6,111 nt of DNA. Source: Actinobacteria bacterium UBA3028. Lineage in GTDB: Bacteria > Actinomycetota > Actinomycetes > Nanopelagicales > Nanopelagicaceae. Location of the stretch: the NCBI GenBank assembly GCA_002367715.1, contig DFDL01000080.1, positions 1 through 6,111 of the forward strand. The letters are read 5' to 3'. The translations under genes were made by a program, and so were the position numbers. The notes beneath the pieces were generated by a model, which was not told the DNA's origin, searched no databases, and saw only the letters and a list, made by a program, of their open reading frames with translations. Shown here piece after piece: positions 1 to 6,111 of this stretch (its first letter is position 1; each line of letters starts with the position of its first letter).

Positions 1-1692
1 GTCACACCAGCTAAGAAGCAAGAGATCTTGGATGGTTATGAAATTAAGGCAGAGAAGGTTCAGAGCCAATATGAAAAGGGTCTGATTACCGATGATGAGC
101 GTCGTCAAGAACTCATTGAAATTTGGACTAATGCAACAGCAGATGTTGCAAAGGCGATGGAAGATAACTTCCCAAAGACCAACCCAGTTTGGATGATGGT
201 CTACTCCGGTGCACGTGGAAACATGATGCAGGTTCGTCAGATCGCAGGTATGCGTGGTCTGGTAGCTAACCCGAAGGGTGAAATTATTCCGCGTCCGATT
301 AAGTCAAACTTCCGTGAAGGACTTTCAGTACTTGAATACTTCATTGCTACTCACGGTGCGCGTAAGGGTCTTGCAGATACCGCGCTACGTACCGCTGACT
401 CTGGTTACCTAACTCGTCGCCTCTGTGATGTTGCACAAGATGTAATCATCCGTGAAGAGGATTGTGGAACTGATCGCGGTCTTACTTTAAAGATGGCCGC
501 AGTTGATTCGACTGGCGCTCTTGTTCGCGATGATCACGTTGAGACTTCACTATTTGGACGTAACTTATCTGAAGATGCAGTTCAAAATGGCAAGGTTATC
601 CTCTCAGCAGGAACCGACCTTGGCGATAAGAACATCAACACTCTTGTTGAAGCAGGCATCTCAGAAGTTAAGGTTCGTTCAGTTCTTACTTGCGATAGCA
701 AGGTAGGACAGTGCGCAATGTGTTACGGCCGCTCAATGGCATCAGGAAAGCTTGTAGATGTCGGCGAAGCTGTTGGAATTATTGCTGCTCAATCAATTGG
801 TGAGCCAGGAACCCAGCTAACAATGCGTACCTTCCACACTGGAGGTGTTGCAGGAGATGACATCACCCATGGTCTCCCACGTATCGTTGAACTCTTCGAA
901 GCTCGTACACCTAAGGGTGTTGCGCCAATCGCAGAGACTGCTGGTGTAGTTAGCTTCCTTGAAGATGCGAAGGGCAAGAAGATCATCGTTACGCCAGAAG
1001 ATGGCAGCGAAGCGATCGCCTATCCAATTACACGTCGCCAGAAGTTAAAGGTAGAAGATGGAATGCGCGTCGGCGTCGGTCAGCAGATGGTTGTTGGCGC
1101 GATCGATCCAAAGCAAGTTCTACGTATCCTTGGACCTCGCCAGACACAGATCCACCTAGTAACTGAGATCCAAGAGGTCTACCGTTCACAAGGTGTATCA
1201 ATTCACGATAAGCACATCGAAATTATTGTTCGCCAAATGTTGAAGCGCATCACCGTGCTTGAACCAGGCGATGCTGATCTACTTCCAGGTGAGCTTGTAG
1301 AACGTGGCCGTTTCGAAACTGAGAACCGTCGCGTTGTATCAACTGGTGGCAAGGCTGCATCTGGTCGCCCAGAGTTAATGGGTATCACCAAGGCATCGCT
1401 TGCAACTGAATCATGGTTGTCAGCCGCTTCATTCCAAGAGACCACAAAGGTTCTTACAGATGCTGCGTTATCCGAGAAGAGCGATCCACTGCTTGGACTC
1501 AAGGAGAACGTAATCATCGGTAAGTTGATCCCAGCTGGTACCGGTCTAGCTCGTTACCGCAACGTTCGAGTTGAACCAACAGAAGAGGCTAAGGCCGCGG
1601 TCTACGCTGCTTATGATGAATATGACTTCACACCATTCGAATCACAAGGTTCAGGTGAAGCCGTTCGTTTGGATGAGTTCGAAACTCGTTAA
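1..1692 (+). CDS. rpoC: DNA-directed RNA polymerase subunit beta' (3' part, N-terminal portion missing)
   Basis: This is the C-terminal 563 codons of the beta' subunit, which with beta forms the catalytic core of RNA polymerase. The frame is open from base 1, so the gene starts outside the window; the TTG at 28 is internal. Residues are numbered from base 1. The bridge helix lies at about 103-141 (NFREGL to YLTRRL). Four cysteines match the second zinc site: C155, then C231, C238 and C241. The trigger loop lies at about 255-285, with M275, R276 and H279 at the positions of E. coli M932, R933 and H936. It runs directly into DDITHGLPRIVELFEAR, so the proteobacterial insertion SI3 is absent. Typical C-terminal motifs follow (IHDKHIE, MGITKASLATES, GLKENVIIGKLIPAGTG), then an acidic, aromatic tail like that of actinobacterial RpoC. 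The TAA stop is followed 16 bases later by a terminator. Presumably rpoB lies upstream, but it is not visible. Confidence 0.98.
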   Translation, partial: VTPAKKQEILDGYEIKAEKVQSQYEKGLITDDERRQELIEIWTNATADVAKAMEDNFPKTNPVWMMVYSGARGNMMQVRQIAGMRGLVANPKGEIIPRPIKSNFREGLSVLEYFIATHGARKGLADTALRTADSGYLTRRLCDVAQDVIIREEDCGTDRGLTLKMAAVDSTGALVRDDHVETSLFGRNLSEDAVQNGKVILSAGTDLGDKNINTLVEAGISEVKVRSVLTCDSKVGQCAMCYGRSMASGKLVDVGEAVGIIAAQSIGEPGTQLTMRTFHTGGVAGDDITHGLPRIVELFEARTPKGVAPIAETAGVVSFLEDAKGKKIIVTPEDGSEAIAYPITRRQKLKVEDGMRVGVGQQMVVGAIDPKQVLRILGPRQTQIHLVTEIQEVYRSQGVSIHDKHIEIIVRQMLKRITVLEPGDADLLPGELVERGRFETENRRVVSTGGKAASGRPELMGITKASLATESWLSAASFQETTKVLTDAALSEKSDPLLGLKENVIIGKLIPAGTGLARYRNVRVEPTEEAKAAVYAAYDEYDFTPFESQGSGEAVRLDEFETR

Positions 1693-1708
1693 AGTAAATT
1701 AAATTAAG

Positions 1709-1740
1709 AGCCCTGGTGTTTAATGCACCGGGGCTTTTTT
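1709..1740 (+). terminator. Intrinsic terminator of rpoC, probably bidirectional
   Basis: A 10-bp stem is formed by 1709-1718 (AGCCCTGGTG) and 1726-1735 (CACCGGGGCT). It has one G-U pair and a 7-base loop, and runs straight into a T run at 1735-1740. It sits 16 bases after the rpoC stop and is a classic Rho-independent terminator for rightward transcription. The stop codon of the leftward gene (1739-1741) lies inside the T run. The same hairpin can therefore form in the convergent transcript, where the following tract (CTTAATTTAATTT) is a weaker U-rich stretch. Confidence 0.9.
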
Positions 1741-2512
1741 ATTTGTTTTCAGAATAACTCTCGGTTAAGTACATCAAAGAAGAAATTTCAGTAATCGCGG
1801 CGCAATCACCCTTATCTTCATAGATGCAATCCTGAGGTCCACTAATTGTTAATACTGAGCTCTGATTGCTCCACTTTTCATAGCCAAAATCTGGTGCTTC
1901 GTTCGGATTATAAATATCTTCCCAATCAGCTATATCCCAGAGGTAATAATTAATTAGACCGGCCCATTCACCTTTGCCTGTTTGGTAGTTGAGTTGCGCA
2001 ACCGCCGTAGGCGAGTGGCCAAGTGCTTTAAAATCACTGGGTTCGATATAAGAAATACGTAACTTTGGAAATAAATGTAGTGGCAGCGTTGTACTGACTG
2101 GAATAAGGCCCAACCCTTGGGAATAGGTAATCTTTGCGCAGTCATCGGCTATTGAGTACCTATAACCCTCTGAATCAAGGGTCTTACCACTCTTCATGAA
2201 GATTACTTCGCGATCAGTTAGTTGGCCTTCAGAGTAGAAAGAATATGTTGCAGTTAGCTGGCTATTTTCAAATCTTCCTTTTAAGGCACCGAAAGAGCTA
2301 TCCTTCTGAAAGCGCTGTTGAATTAGATTGCCAGAAATACTCAATCCTTCTTGTTTAGTGATCTCAAGGAGTGCGCTATCCGCTCCAACTTGAGAGTGAT
2401 AACAGGGCGCAAGCTGTAATGCAGTACTACTATTTTTTGTGATAATACCGCCACCAGATGTGATTATTACAAAAACCAATATTCCGGCAATAACAATTAT
2501 CGAACGCTTCAT
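1739..2512 (-). CDS. Hypothetical secreted or membrane-anchored protein with four cysteines
   Basis: I cannot name this 257-residue protein. The N-terminus (MKR, then a hydrophobic stretch at about 5-24) looks like a signal peptide or single membrane anchor, so the rest should lie outside the cytoplasm. No standard lipobox is visible: C37 is preceded by LAP and lies too far from the helix. All four cysteines (C37, C125, C229, C237) fall in the exported part and could form disulfides. Residues 37-115 start with CY and continue through GNL, KD, G...GRFE, LTATYSFYSEG and REVIF. From memory, this pattern resembles a beta-rich module in uncharacterised bacterial lipoproteins; I could not verify this. 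The second half is rich in W and Y (about 183-214) and unfamiliar. The ATG overlaps the stop of the upstream hemolysin III gene (ATGA) and no clear Shine-Dalgarno is visible, suggesting translational coupling. Both genes probably share one transcript. Confidence 0.8.
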   Translation of the reverse strand: MKRSIIVIAGILVFVIITSGGGIITKNSSTALQLAPCYHSQVGADSALLEITKQEGLSISGNLIQQRFQKDSSFGALKGRFENSQLTATYSFYSEGQLTDREVIFMKSGKTLDSEGYRYSIADDCAKITYSQGLGLIPVSTTLPLHLFPKLRISYIEPSDFKALGHSPTAVAQLNYQTGKGEWAGLINYYLWDIADWEDIYNPNEAPDFGYEKWSNQSSVLTISGPQDCIYEDKGDCAAITEISSLMYLTESYSENK

Positions 2513-3168
2513 TTATTTAAGTAGACAACCAATACAGCTGCGACGAAGTGCGAAACAAATGCAGCTGCGGTGAGTGCATGAAATAATTCGTGAAAACCGA
2601 ACCAGTTGATTGAGATGTTCGGCTTCTTAATTGCATAAATAATTCCACCAGCTGTGTAAAAAATTCCACCAAGTAAAATTAGCAAGAAGACTGCGACGCC
2701 ACCGTTCTGCCAAAAAGACGGTAGGAAAAATACTGCTGCCCACCCAAGTGCGATATAAAGTGGAACATAAACCCAGCGCGGTGCACTAAGCCAGAGAATC
2801 CGAATGAGCGCGGTCAGGATTGCCCCACCCCATACACACGAAAGCAGGATGATCGCCTGGTTCTTATCTAATAGGTATACCGAGAACGGGGTATAAGTTC
2901 CGGCGATCAAAATTGGGATATTTGCATGGTCTATCCGGCGCCAGAGGGCTCGGTATTTCTCCTGCCATTTGACCCGGTGGTAGAGCGCGCTGCAGGTAAA
3001 GAGGGTGACCGCGGTTAGGGTAAAAATCCCTAGGGTTATTCGACCCTGGAGACGTTCAGCAGTCGTGATCAGAACGAGCCCAGCCACAAGTGAGATTGGG
3101 GACATCACAAGGTGGATCAATCCACGAGCTTTAGGCTTGGGAAGTTGGGTCTTTTTGGCCAAATTCAT
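2509..3168 (-). CDS. Hemolysin III family membrane protein (YqfA/PAQR-like, CREST superfamily)
   Basis: This is a 219-residue integral membrane protein with about seven hydrophobic helices (roughly 19-38, 47-65, 82-99, 105-125, 132-150, 158-180, 193-216). The family signature is complete: S60-ALY-H64 at the end of helix 2, RRI-D80-H81 before helix 3, and H193-ELF-H197 in the last helix. In related PAQR proteins the Ser, Asp and His residues form a metal-binding, hydrolase-like site within the membrane. The length is usual for the bacterial family. Despite the name, a hemolytic role is doubtful; bacterial members have been tied to membrane lipid or energy homeostasis, and no substrate can be read from the sequence. 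ATG at 3166-3168 is the first plausible in-frame start. Upstream there is no convincing Shine-Dalgarno, so a leaderless or short-leader mRNA is possible. It is the first gene of a two-gene leftward unit. Confidence 0.93.
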   Translation of the reverse strand: MNLAKKTQLPKPKARGLIHLVMSPISLVAGLVLITTAERLQGRITLGIFTLTAVTLFTCSALYHRVKWQEKYRALWRRIDHANIPILIAGTYTPFSVYLLDKNQAIILLSCVWGGAILTALIRILWLSAPRWVYVPLYIALGWAAVFFLPSFWQNGGVAVFLLILLGGIFYTAGGIIYAIKKPNISINWFGFHELFHALTAAAFVSHFVAAVLVVYLNK

Positions 3169-3183
3169 GGCTTAACCATAGGG

Positions 3184-3214
3184 TTAATATGCTCAAAAGC
3201 CCTCGGCGTGTCGG
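3184..3214 (-). promoter_or_regulatory. Possible promoter of the leftward hemolysin III unit
   Basis: On the minus strand, CCGACA (3209-3214) and TATTAA (3184-3189) are separated by 19 bases. Each matches the sigma-70 consensus at four of six positions. Transcription would start only a few bases before the ATG at 3168, consistent with the missing Shine-Dalgarno. The spacing is long and the match moderate, so this is a weak call. Confidence 0.3.
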
Positions 3215-3246
3215 ATTTGGGATTTCCCGCCCTTTTTGAGGGATTG

Positions 3247-3259
3247 GGGGTAGGACCCC
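3247..3259. repeat. Short perfect inverted repeat next to the -35 box
   Basis: GGGGT (3247-3251) and ACCCC (3255-3259) are perfect inverse complements around a 3-base centre. They lie 3 bases upstream of the -35 box of the proposed str operon promoter. The repeat could be an operator half-site pair or mere G/C-rich sequence. There is no T run long enough to call it a terminator. Confidence 0.3.
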
Positions 3260-3262
3260 GTT

Positions 3263-3292
3263 TTGACCGTTCGCGCCTGTCGAGGTTACTAT
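3263..3292 (+). promoter_or_regulatory. Sigma-70-type promoter for the rpsL-rpsG-fusA operon
   Basis: The -35 box TTGACC (3263-3268, five of six consensus bases) and the -10 box TACTAT (3287-3292, four of six, with the key T1, A2, A5 and T6 all present) are 18 bases apart. This is the best rightward promoter-like sequence in the divergent region. Transcription should begin near 3298-3300, giving a leader of about 165 bases before the rpsL start. Confidence 0.6.
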
Positions 3293-3299
3293 TCGCGTC

Positions 3300-3308
3300 T
3301 GCTCTTTT
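3300..3308 (+). promoter_or_regulatory. boxA-like antitermination element
   Basis: TGCTCTTTT differs only at its last base from the E. coli rrn boxA core TGCTCTTTA, the RNA site bound by NusB and NusE (S10). It lies on the sense strand at or just after the predicted transcription start of the str operon. In a T-rich stretch such a match can arise by chance, and actinobacterial boxA sequences differ from those of E. coli. The call is therefore tentative. Confidence 0.3.
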
Positions 3309-3373
3309 TTGAATTGAGCGCTTGTAACTGTGTGCAATAACTTGAAAAAGTAATTGTCTAAATTTACGAAGTT

Positions 3374-3401
3374 GGGTCAACACACCCGACCTCGTGGGTC
3401 G
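3374..3401 (+). other. Leader hairpins upstream of rpsL (two alternative stems)
   Basis: CGACC (3387-3391) pairs with GGTCG (3397-3401) around a 5-base loop. GGGT (3374-3377) can instead pair with ACCC (3384-3387). The two stems share base 3387 and would compete in part. There is no following T run, so this is not a simple intrinsic terminator. It could be a regulatory leader structure or incidental pairing. Confidence 0.3.
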
Positions 3402-3453
3402 AGAAACATACGGAAATAAGCGTATAAAACAAAATTGAAACGCAGTAATGAAC

Positions 3454-3465
3454 GGAGAAGAAGTG
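3454..3465 (+). promoter_or_regulatory. Ribosome binding site that sets the rpsL start at GTG 3463
   Basis: GGAG at 3454-3457 lies five bases before GTG 3463-3465. The in-frame ATG at 3448 lies upstream of this Shine-Dalgarno, so it cannot be served by it. Starting at GTG gives the conserved S12 N-terminus MPTIQQLVRKGR. Confidence 0.85.
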
Positions 3466-3837
3466 CCAACAATTCAGCAGCTGGTCCGTAAGGGTCGCGC
3501 AGAAAAGATAACCAAGACGAGCACGCCTGCCCTTAAAGGTAGTCCGCAACGTCGTGGTGTTTGTACTCGCGTTTATACAACAACTCCTAAGAAGCCAAAC
3601 TCTGCACTTCGTAAAGTTGCGCGTGTACGTCTTACAAGTGGCATGGAAGTAACTGCATATATTCCTGGTGAAGGACACAATCTTCAAGAGCACTCAATCG
3701 TTCTTGTTCGCGGTGGCCGTGTAAAAGATCTTCCAGGTGTTCGTTACAAAATCGTTCGTGGTTCACTAGATACTCAAGGTGTTAAAGATCGTAAGCAATC
3801 ACGTAGTCGTTATGGTACAAAGAGAGAGAAGAAGTAA
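3463..3837 (+). CDS. rpsL: 30S ribosomal protein S12
   Basis: This small-subunit protein at the decoding centre helps control translational accuracy. With the GTG start it has 124 residues, the normal length, and begins MPTIQQLVRKGR. The in-frame ATG at 3448 would add five residues (MNGEE) that are absent from the family. The conserved core is present: LKGSPQRRGVCTRVYT, TPKKPNSALRKVARV, EVTAYIPGEGHNLQEHS and VLVRGGRVKDLPGVRYK. K43 and K88, the positions commonly changed in streptomycin-resistant mutants, are both the wild-type lysine. D89 in the KDLPGV loop is the residue that carries the beta-methylthio modification in many bacteria. It is the first gene of the str operon. Its TAA stop overlaps the rpsG ATG by one base. 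Confidence 0.98.
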   Translation: MPTIQQLVRKGRAEKITKTSTPALKGSPQRRGVCTRVYTTTPKKPNSALRKVARVRLTSGMEVTAYIPGEGHNLQEHSIVLVRGGRVKDLPGVRYKIVRGSLDTQGVKDRKQSRSRYGTKREKK

Positions 3838-4310
3838 TGCCACGTAAAGGTCCCGTTACCAAGCGCCCAGTTGTTGCAGATCCTGTCTACAACTCACCTG
3901 TTGTTACTGCGCTAATTAATAAAATTTTATTGCACGGTAAGCGTTCTACTGCTGAAGCAATTGTATATCAAGCACTTGAAGGTTGCCGCGAAAAGACTGG
4001 TGGTACTGATCCAGTAATCACACTAAAGCGCGCACTGGATAATGTGAAGCCAACTCTTGAAGTTAAGTCTCGCCGCGTAGGTGGAGCTACATACCAAGTA
4101 CCACTGGAAGTTAAAGCTGGACGCGCAACAACTCTTGCACTCCGCTGGATGATTGATTACTCACGTCAGCGTCGCGAAAAGTCAATGGCAGAGCGTCTGC
4201 AGAACGAACTACTAGATGCATCAAATGGCCTCGGCGCAGCAGTAAAGAAGCGCGAAGACACTCACAAGATGGCTGAAGCTAACAAGGCTTTCGCACACTA
4301 CCGCTGGTAA
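3837..4310 (+). CDS. rpsG: 30S ribosomal protein S7
   Basis: S7 is a primary 16S rRNA binding protein that organises the head of the small subunit near the E site. The 157-residue product starts MPRKGPVTKRPV and ends KMAEANKAFAHYRW. It contains the conserved DPVITLKRALDNVKPTLEV and RRVGGATYQVPLEV (beta-hairpin region, about 79-92), then ALRWMI and SRQRREKSMAERL. It is one residue longer than the 156 I expect for actinobacterial S7; the extra glycine is probably in TGGTDP (about 54-59). The ATG overlaps the rpsL stop (TAATG). The preceding purine-rich stretch (AGAGAGAGAAGAAG) is a weak ribosome binding site, so coupling to rpsL translation is likely. No room exists here for the rpsL-rpsG intercistronic S7 target known from E. 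coli. Confidence 0.98.
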   Translation: MPRKGPVTKRPVVADPVYNSPVVTALINKILLHGKRSTAEAIVYQALEGCREKTGGTDPVITLKRALDNVKPTLEVKSRRVGGATYQVPLEVKAGRATTLALRWMIDYSRQRREKSMAERLQNELLDASNGLGAAVKKREDTHKMAEANKAFAHYRW

Positions 4311-4351
4311 ATCCCGAAAATTATTCACGAAACAAATTAAAAGAAAACTAT

Positions 4352-4369
4352 AAGGAGACTCGACAAGTG
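4352..4369 (+). promoter_or_regulatory. Ribosome binding site and GTG start of fusA
   Basis: AAGGAG at 4352-4357 is followed by a 9-base spacer and GTG at 4367-4369. It is the clearest Shine-Dalgarno in the window and fixes the fusA start. The 56-base gap after rpsG is A-rich and shows no terminator, so fusA should be co-transcribed with rpsL and rpsG. Confidence 0.85.
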
Positions 4370-6111
4370 GCCGTAGAAACAGCAATCGACCTAGCCAAGG
4401 TTCGCAATATTGGAATCATGGCTCATATCGACGCGGGTAAAACTACTACTACTGAGCGCATCCTTTTCTATACCGGAATCAACTACAAGATCGGTGAAGT
4501 TCATGATGGCGGCGCAACCATGGACTGGATGGAGCAAGAGCAAGAGCGCGGAATTACTATTACATCTGCTGCAACAACTTGTGTCTGGAAAGACCACCTA
4601 ATTAATATTATTGATACCCCAGGCCACGTTGACTTTACTGTTGAAGTAGAGCGTTCACTTCGTGTACTAGATGGTGCAGTATGCGTATTCGACGGCGTTG
4701 CTGGTGTAGAGCCCCAATCAGAGACAGTTTGGCGTCAAGCAGATCGTTACAAAGTTCCGCGCATCTGTTTCGTAAATAAGCTTGACCGTACTGGTGCATC
4801 ATTCCAACGGTGCGTAGATATGATCGGTACTCGCCTAAATGCGGTTGCACTAGTTCTACAACTTCCAATCGGTTCAGAAGCAGAGTTCAGTGGTGTTATT
4901 GACCTTATTGCAATGAAGGCGCTGGTCTGGCCTGGTGAAACTAAAAAGGGCGAAGATTATTTAGTAGAAGAGATTCCAGCAGGCATGTTGGAGGAGGCAA
5001 AGGTTGCTCGTCATAATCTCCTTGAAACACTTGCAGATGCAGATGATGCAATCATGGAGAAGTACCTAGAAGAAATTGAACTTTCAGATGAAGAAATTAT
5101 TGCCGGTATCCGTCGCGCAACTCTTGCTGACAAGTTGACTCCAGTACTTACTGGTTCTGCTTTCAAGAACAAGGGCGTTCAGCCGATGCTAGATGCAGTA
5201 AACCGTTACCTTCCAAGCCCACTTGATATCAAGGCAATTATTGGTCACAAGATGGGAGATCCAGAGACGGAAGTAGAGCGTCAACCTGCAGATTCAGAGC
5301 CATTCTCAGCACTTGCATTTAAAATCATGTCCGATCCACACCTCGGAAAACTAACTTTCGTACGTATTTACTCTGGTCGTCTAGATACTGGTACAGCAAT
5401 CCTTAACTCAACTAAAGATAATAAGGAACGTATCGGAAAGATTTACCAGATGCACGCAAATAAGCGTGAAGAGAAAGATTCAGCTGGAGCCGGAATGATT
5501 ATCGCTGTTATGGGTCTTAAGAACACCACAACAGGTGACACTCTCTGTGATCCAGATAAGCCAGTAATTCTTGAGTCAATGGACTTCCCAGCACCAGTTA
5601 TCTCTGTTGCTATTGAGCCAAAGACAAAGGCTGACCAAGAGAAGCTTGGTATTGCAATTCAACGTCTTGCAGAAGAAGATCCAACCTTCCACGTTAAGTC
5701 AGATGAAGAGACTGGCCAGACCATCATCTCTGGAATGGGCGAACTTCACCTTGAAATTCTGGTTGACCGTATGCGCCGCGAGTTCAAAGTTGAGGCAAAT
5801 GTGGGTAAGCCACAAGTTGCTTATCGCGAAACTCTTCGCAAGCCAGTTGATCGTTACGACTACACCCACAAGAAGCAATCTGGTGGTTCAGGTCAATTCG
5901 CAAAGGTTCAAATCGCTATTGAGCCACTTCCTACAGGAAGTGAGCAGAGCTACGAATTCGTAAATAAAATTACTGGCGGTCGTATTCCTAGGGAATATAT
6001 CCCTTCAGTTGATGTCGGATGTAAAGAGGGAATGCAAAACGGACCTCTTGCTGGATATCCACTAGTCGATGTTCGCGTAACACTTCTCGACGGCGCCTAC
6101 CACGATGTTGA
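4367..6111 (+). CDS. fusA: Translation elongation factor G (5' part, C-terminus beyond the window)
   Basis: EF-G is the cytoplasmic GTPase that drives ribosomal translocation and, with RRF, ribosome recycling. I translated the frame from GTG 4367 to the window end: 581 codons plus two bases, with no stop or frameshift. The family's usual length is about 700. The GTPase motifs are all present: AHIDAGKTT (residues 19-27, P loop), RGIT (61-64, switch I), DTPGH (83-87, with catalytic H87) and NKLD (137-140). Domain II includes SDPHLGKLTFVRIYSG (from 322). Domain III starts near 408 (PAPVISVAIEPKTKADQEKL, then GMGELHLEI). Domain IV starts near 485 and carries SGGSGQF (505-511) and GGRIPREYIPSVDVG. 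The rest of domain IV and domain V are missing. It is the third gene of the str operon; tuf would be expected next but is not visible. Confidence 0.98.
   Translation, partial: MAVETAIDLAKVRNIGIMAHIDAGKTTTTERILFYTGINYKIGEVHDGGATMDWMEQEQERGITITSAATTCVWKDHLINIIDTPGHVDFTVEVERSLRVLDGAVCVFDGVAGVEPQSETVWRQADRYKVPRICFVNKLDRTGASFQRCVDMIGTRLNAVALVLQLPIGSEAEFSGVIDLIAMKALVWPGETKKGEDYLVEEIPAGMLEEAKVARHNLLETLADADDAIMEKYLEEIELSDEEIIAGIRRATLADKLTPVLTGSAFKNKGVQPMLDAVNRYLPSPLDIKAIIGHKMGDPETEVERQPADSEPFSALAFKIMSDPHLGKLTFVRIYSGRLDTGTAILNSTKDNKERIGKIYQMHANKREEKDSAGAGMIIAVMGLKNTTTGDTLCDPDKPVILESMDFPAPVISVAIEPKTKADQEKLGIAIQRLAEEDPTFHVKSDEETGQTIISGMGELHLEILVDRMRREFKVEANVGKPQVAYRETLRKPVDRYDYTHKKQSGGSGQFAKVQIAIEPLPTGSEQSYEFVNKITGGRIPREYIPSVDVGCKEGMQNGPLAGYPLVDVRVTLLDGAYHDV

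Noticed and set aside
1203..1517. 104-codon open frame on the minus strand inside rpoC
   Set aside because: It lies wholly antisense to conserved rpoC sequence and its translation shows no recognisable domain; it is a shadow of the real frame.
2402..2404. C37 of the unknown protein as a lipobox cysteine
   Set aside because: The preceding residues LAP do not fit the lipobox, and the cysteine lies more than ten residues beyond the hydrophobic segment.
2509..3168. Toxin role for the hemolysin III homologue
   Set aside because: The family name is historical. The conserved Ser, His and Asp motif points to a PAQR-like membrane protein, and nothing nearby suggests virulence.
3219..3228. GGGATTTCCC palindrome in the divergent region
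   Set aside because: The arms are only four bases with a two-base centre; by itself this is not enough to call an operator or hairpin.
3423..3428. TATAAA as a second -10 box close to rpsL
   Set aside because: No acceptable -35 sequence is found at 16-19 bases upstream, and the surroundings are generally A/T-rich. A secondary start cannot be excluded.
3448..3462. Five-codon N-terminal extension of rpsL (MNGEE)
   Set aside because: It contains the Shine-Dalgarno for the GTG start and is not part of the conserved S12 family.
3364..3693. 109-codon minus-strand open frame across the leader and rpsL
   Set aside because: It is antisense to the conserved S12 coding region, with no domain or ribosome binding site that I can recognise.
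5571..5963. 130-codon plus-strand open frame inside fusA
   Set aside because: It is out of frame with fusA, whose own frame is continuous and conserved here.

Overview
The window is a piece of a bacterial chromosome carrying two transcription and translation blocks, with a small unit of opposite orientation between them. RpoC lacks the large trigger-loop insertion found in proteobacteria. Its C-terminal tail, and the S12, S7 and EF-G sequences, match the actinobacterial forms as I remember them. Third codon positions are only moderately GC-rich (many GAA, AAT, ATT and TTA codons), and both rpsL and fusA start with GTG. I infer a low- to mid-GC actinobacterium, perhaps a free-living aquatic lineage of the Nanopelagicales ('Candidatus Planktophila') type. 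The phylum is well supported; the order is a guess.

Region by region: positions 1-1692 hold the 3' part of rpoC (beta' subunit of RNA polymerase), open at the left edge. A strong intrinsic terminator follows at 1709-1740. On the minus strand, 2509-3168 encodes a seven-helix membrane protein of the hemolysin III (YqfA/PAQR-like) family. It is followed, with a 4-base ATGA overlap, by a 257-residue exported or membrane-anchored protein of unknown function (1739-2512). This pair converges on rpoC and shares the terminator region with it. Positions 3169-3462 form a divergent intergenic region of about 290 bases. It contains a good sigma-70-type promoter pointing right (-35 TTGACC, -10 TACTAT), a boxA-like element and a hairpin-rich leader. 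The str operon then runs right: rpsL (S12, 3463-3837), rpsG (S7, 3837-4310, overlapping rpsL by one base) and fusA (EF-G, from 4367, cut off by the window end after 581 codons, frame intact throughout).

The rightward genes are core transcription and translation machinery. The leftward two-gene unit is the only accessory content, and the unknown protein is the least described item. I see no mobile element, CRISPR array, tRNA, rRNA or prophage gene. The points most worth checking are the unknown secreted protein coupled to the hemolysin III homologue, the structured str leader with its boxA-like motif, and the real start of rpsL.
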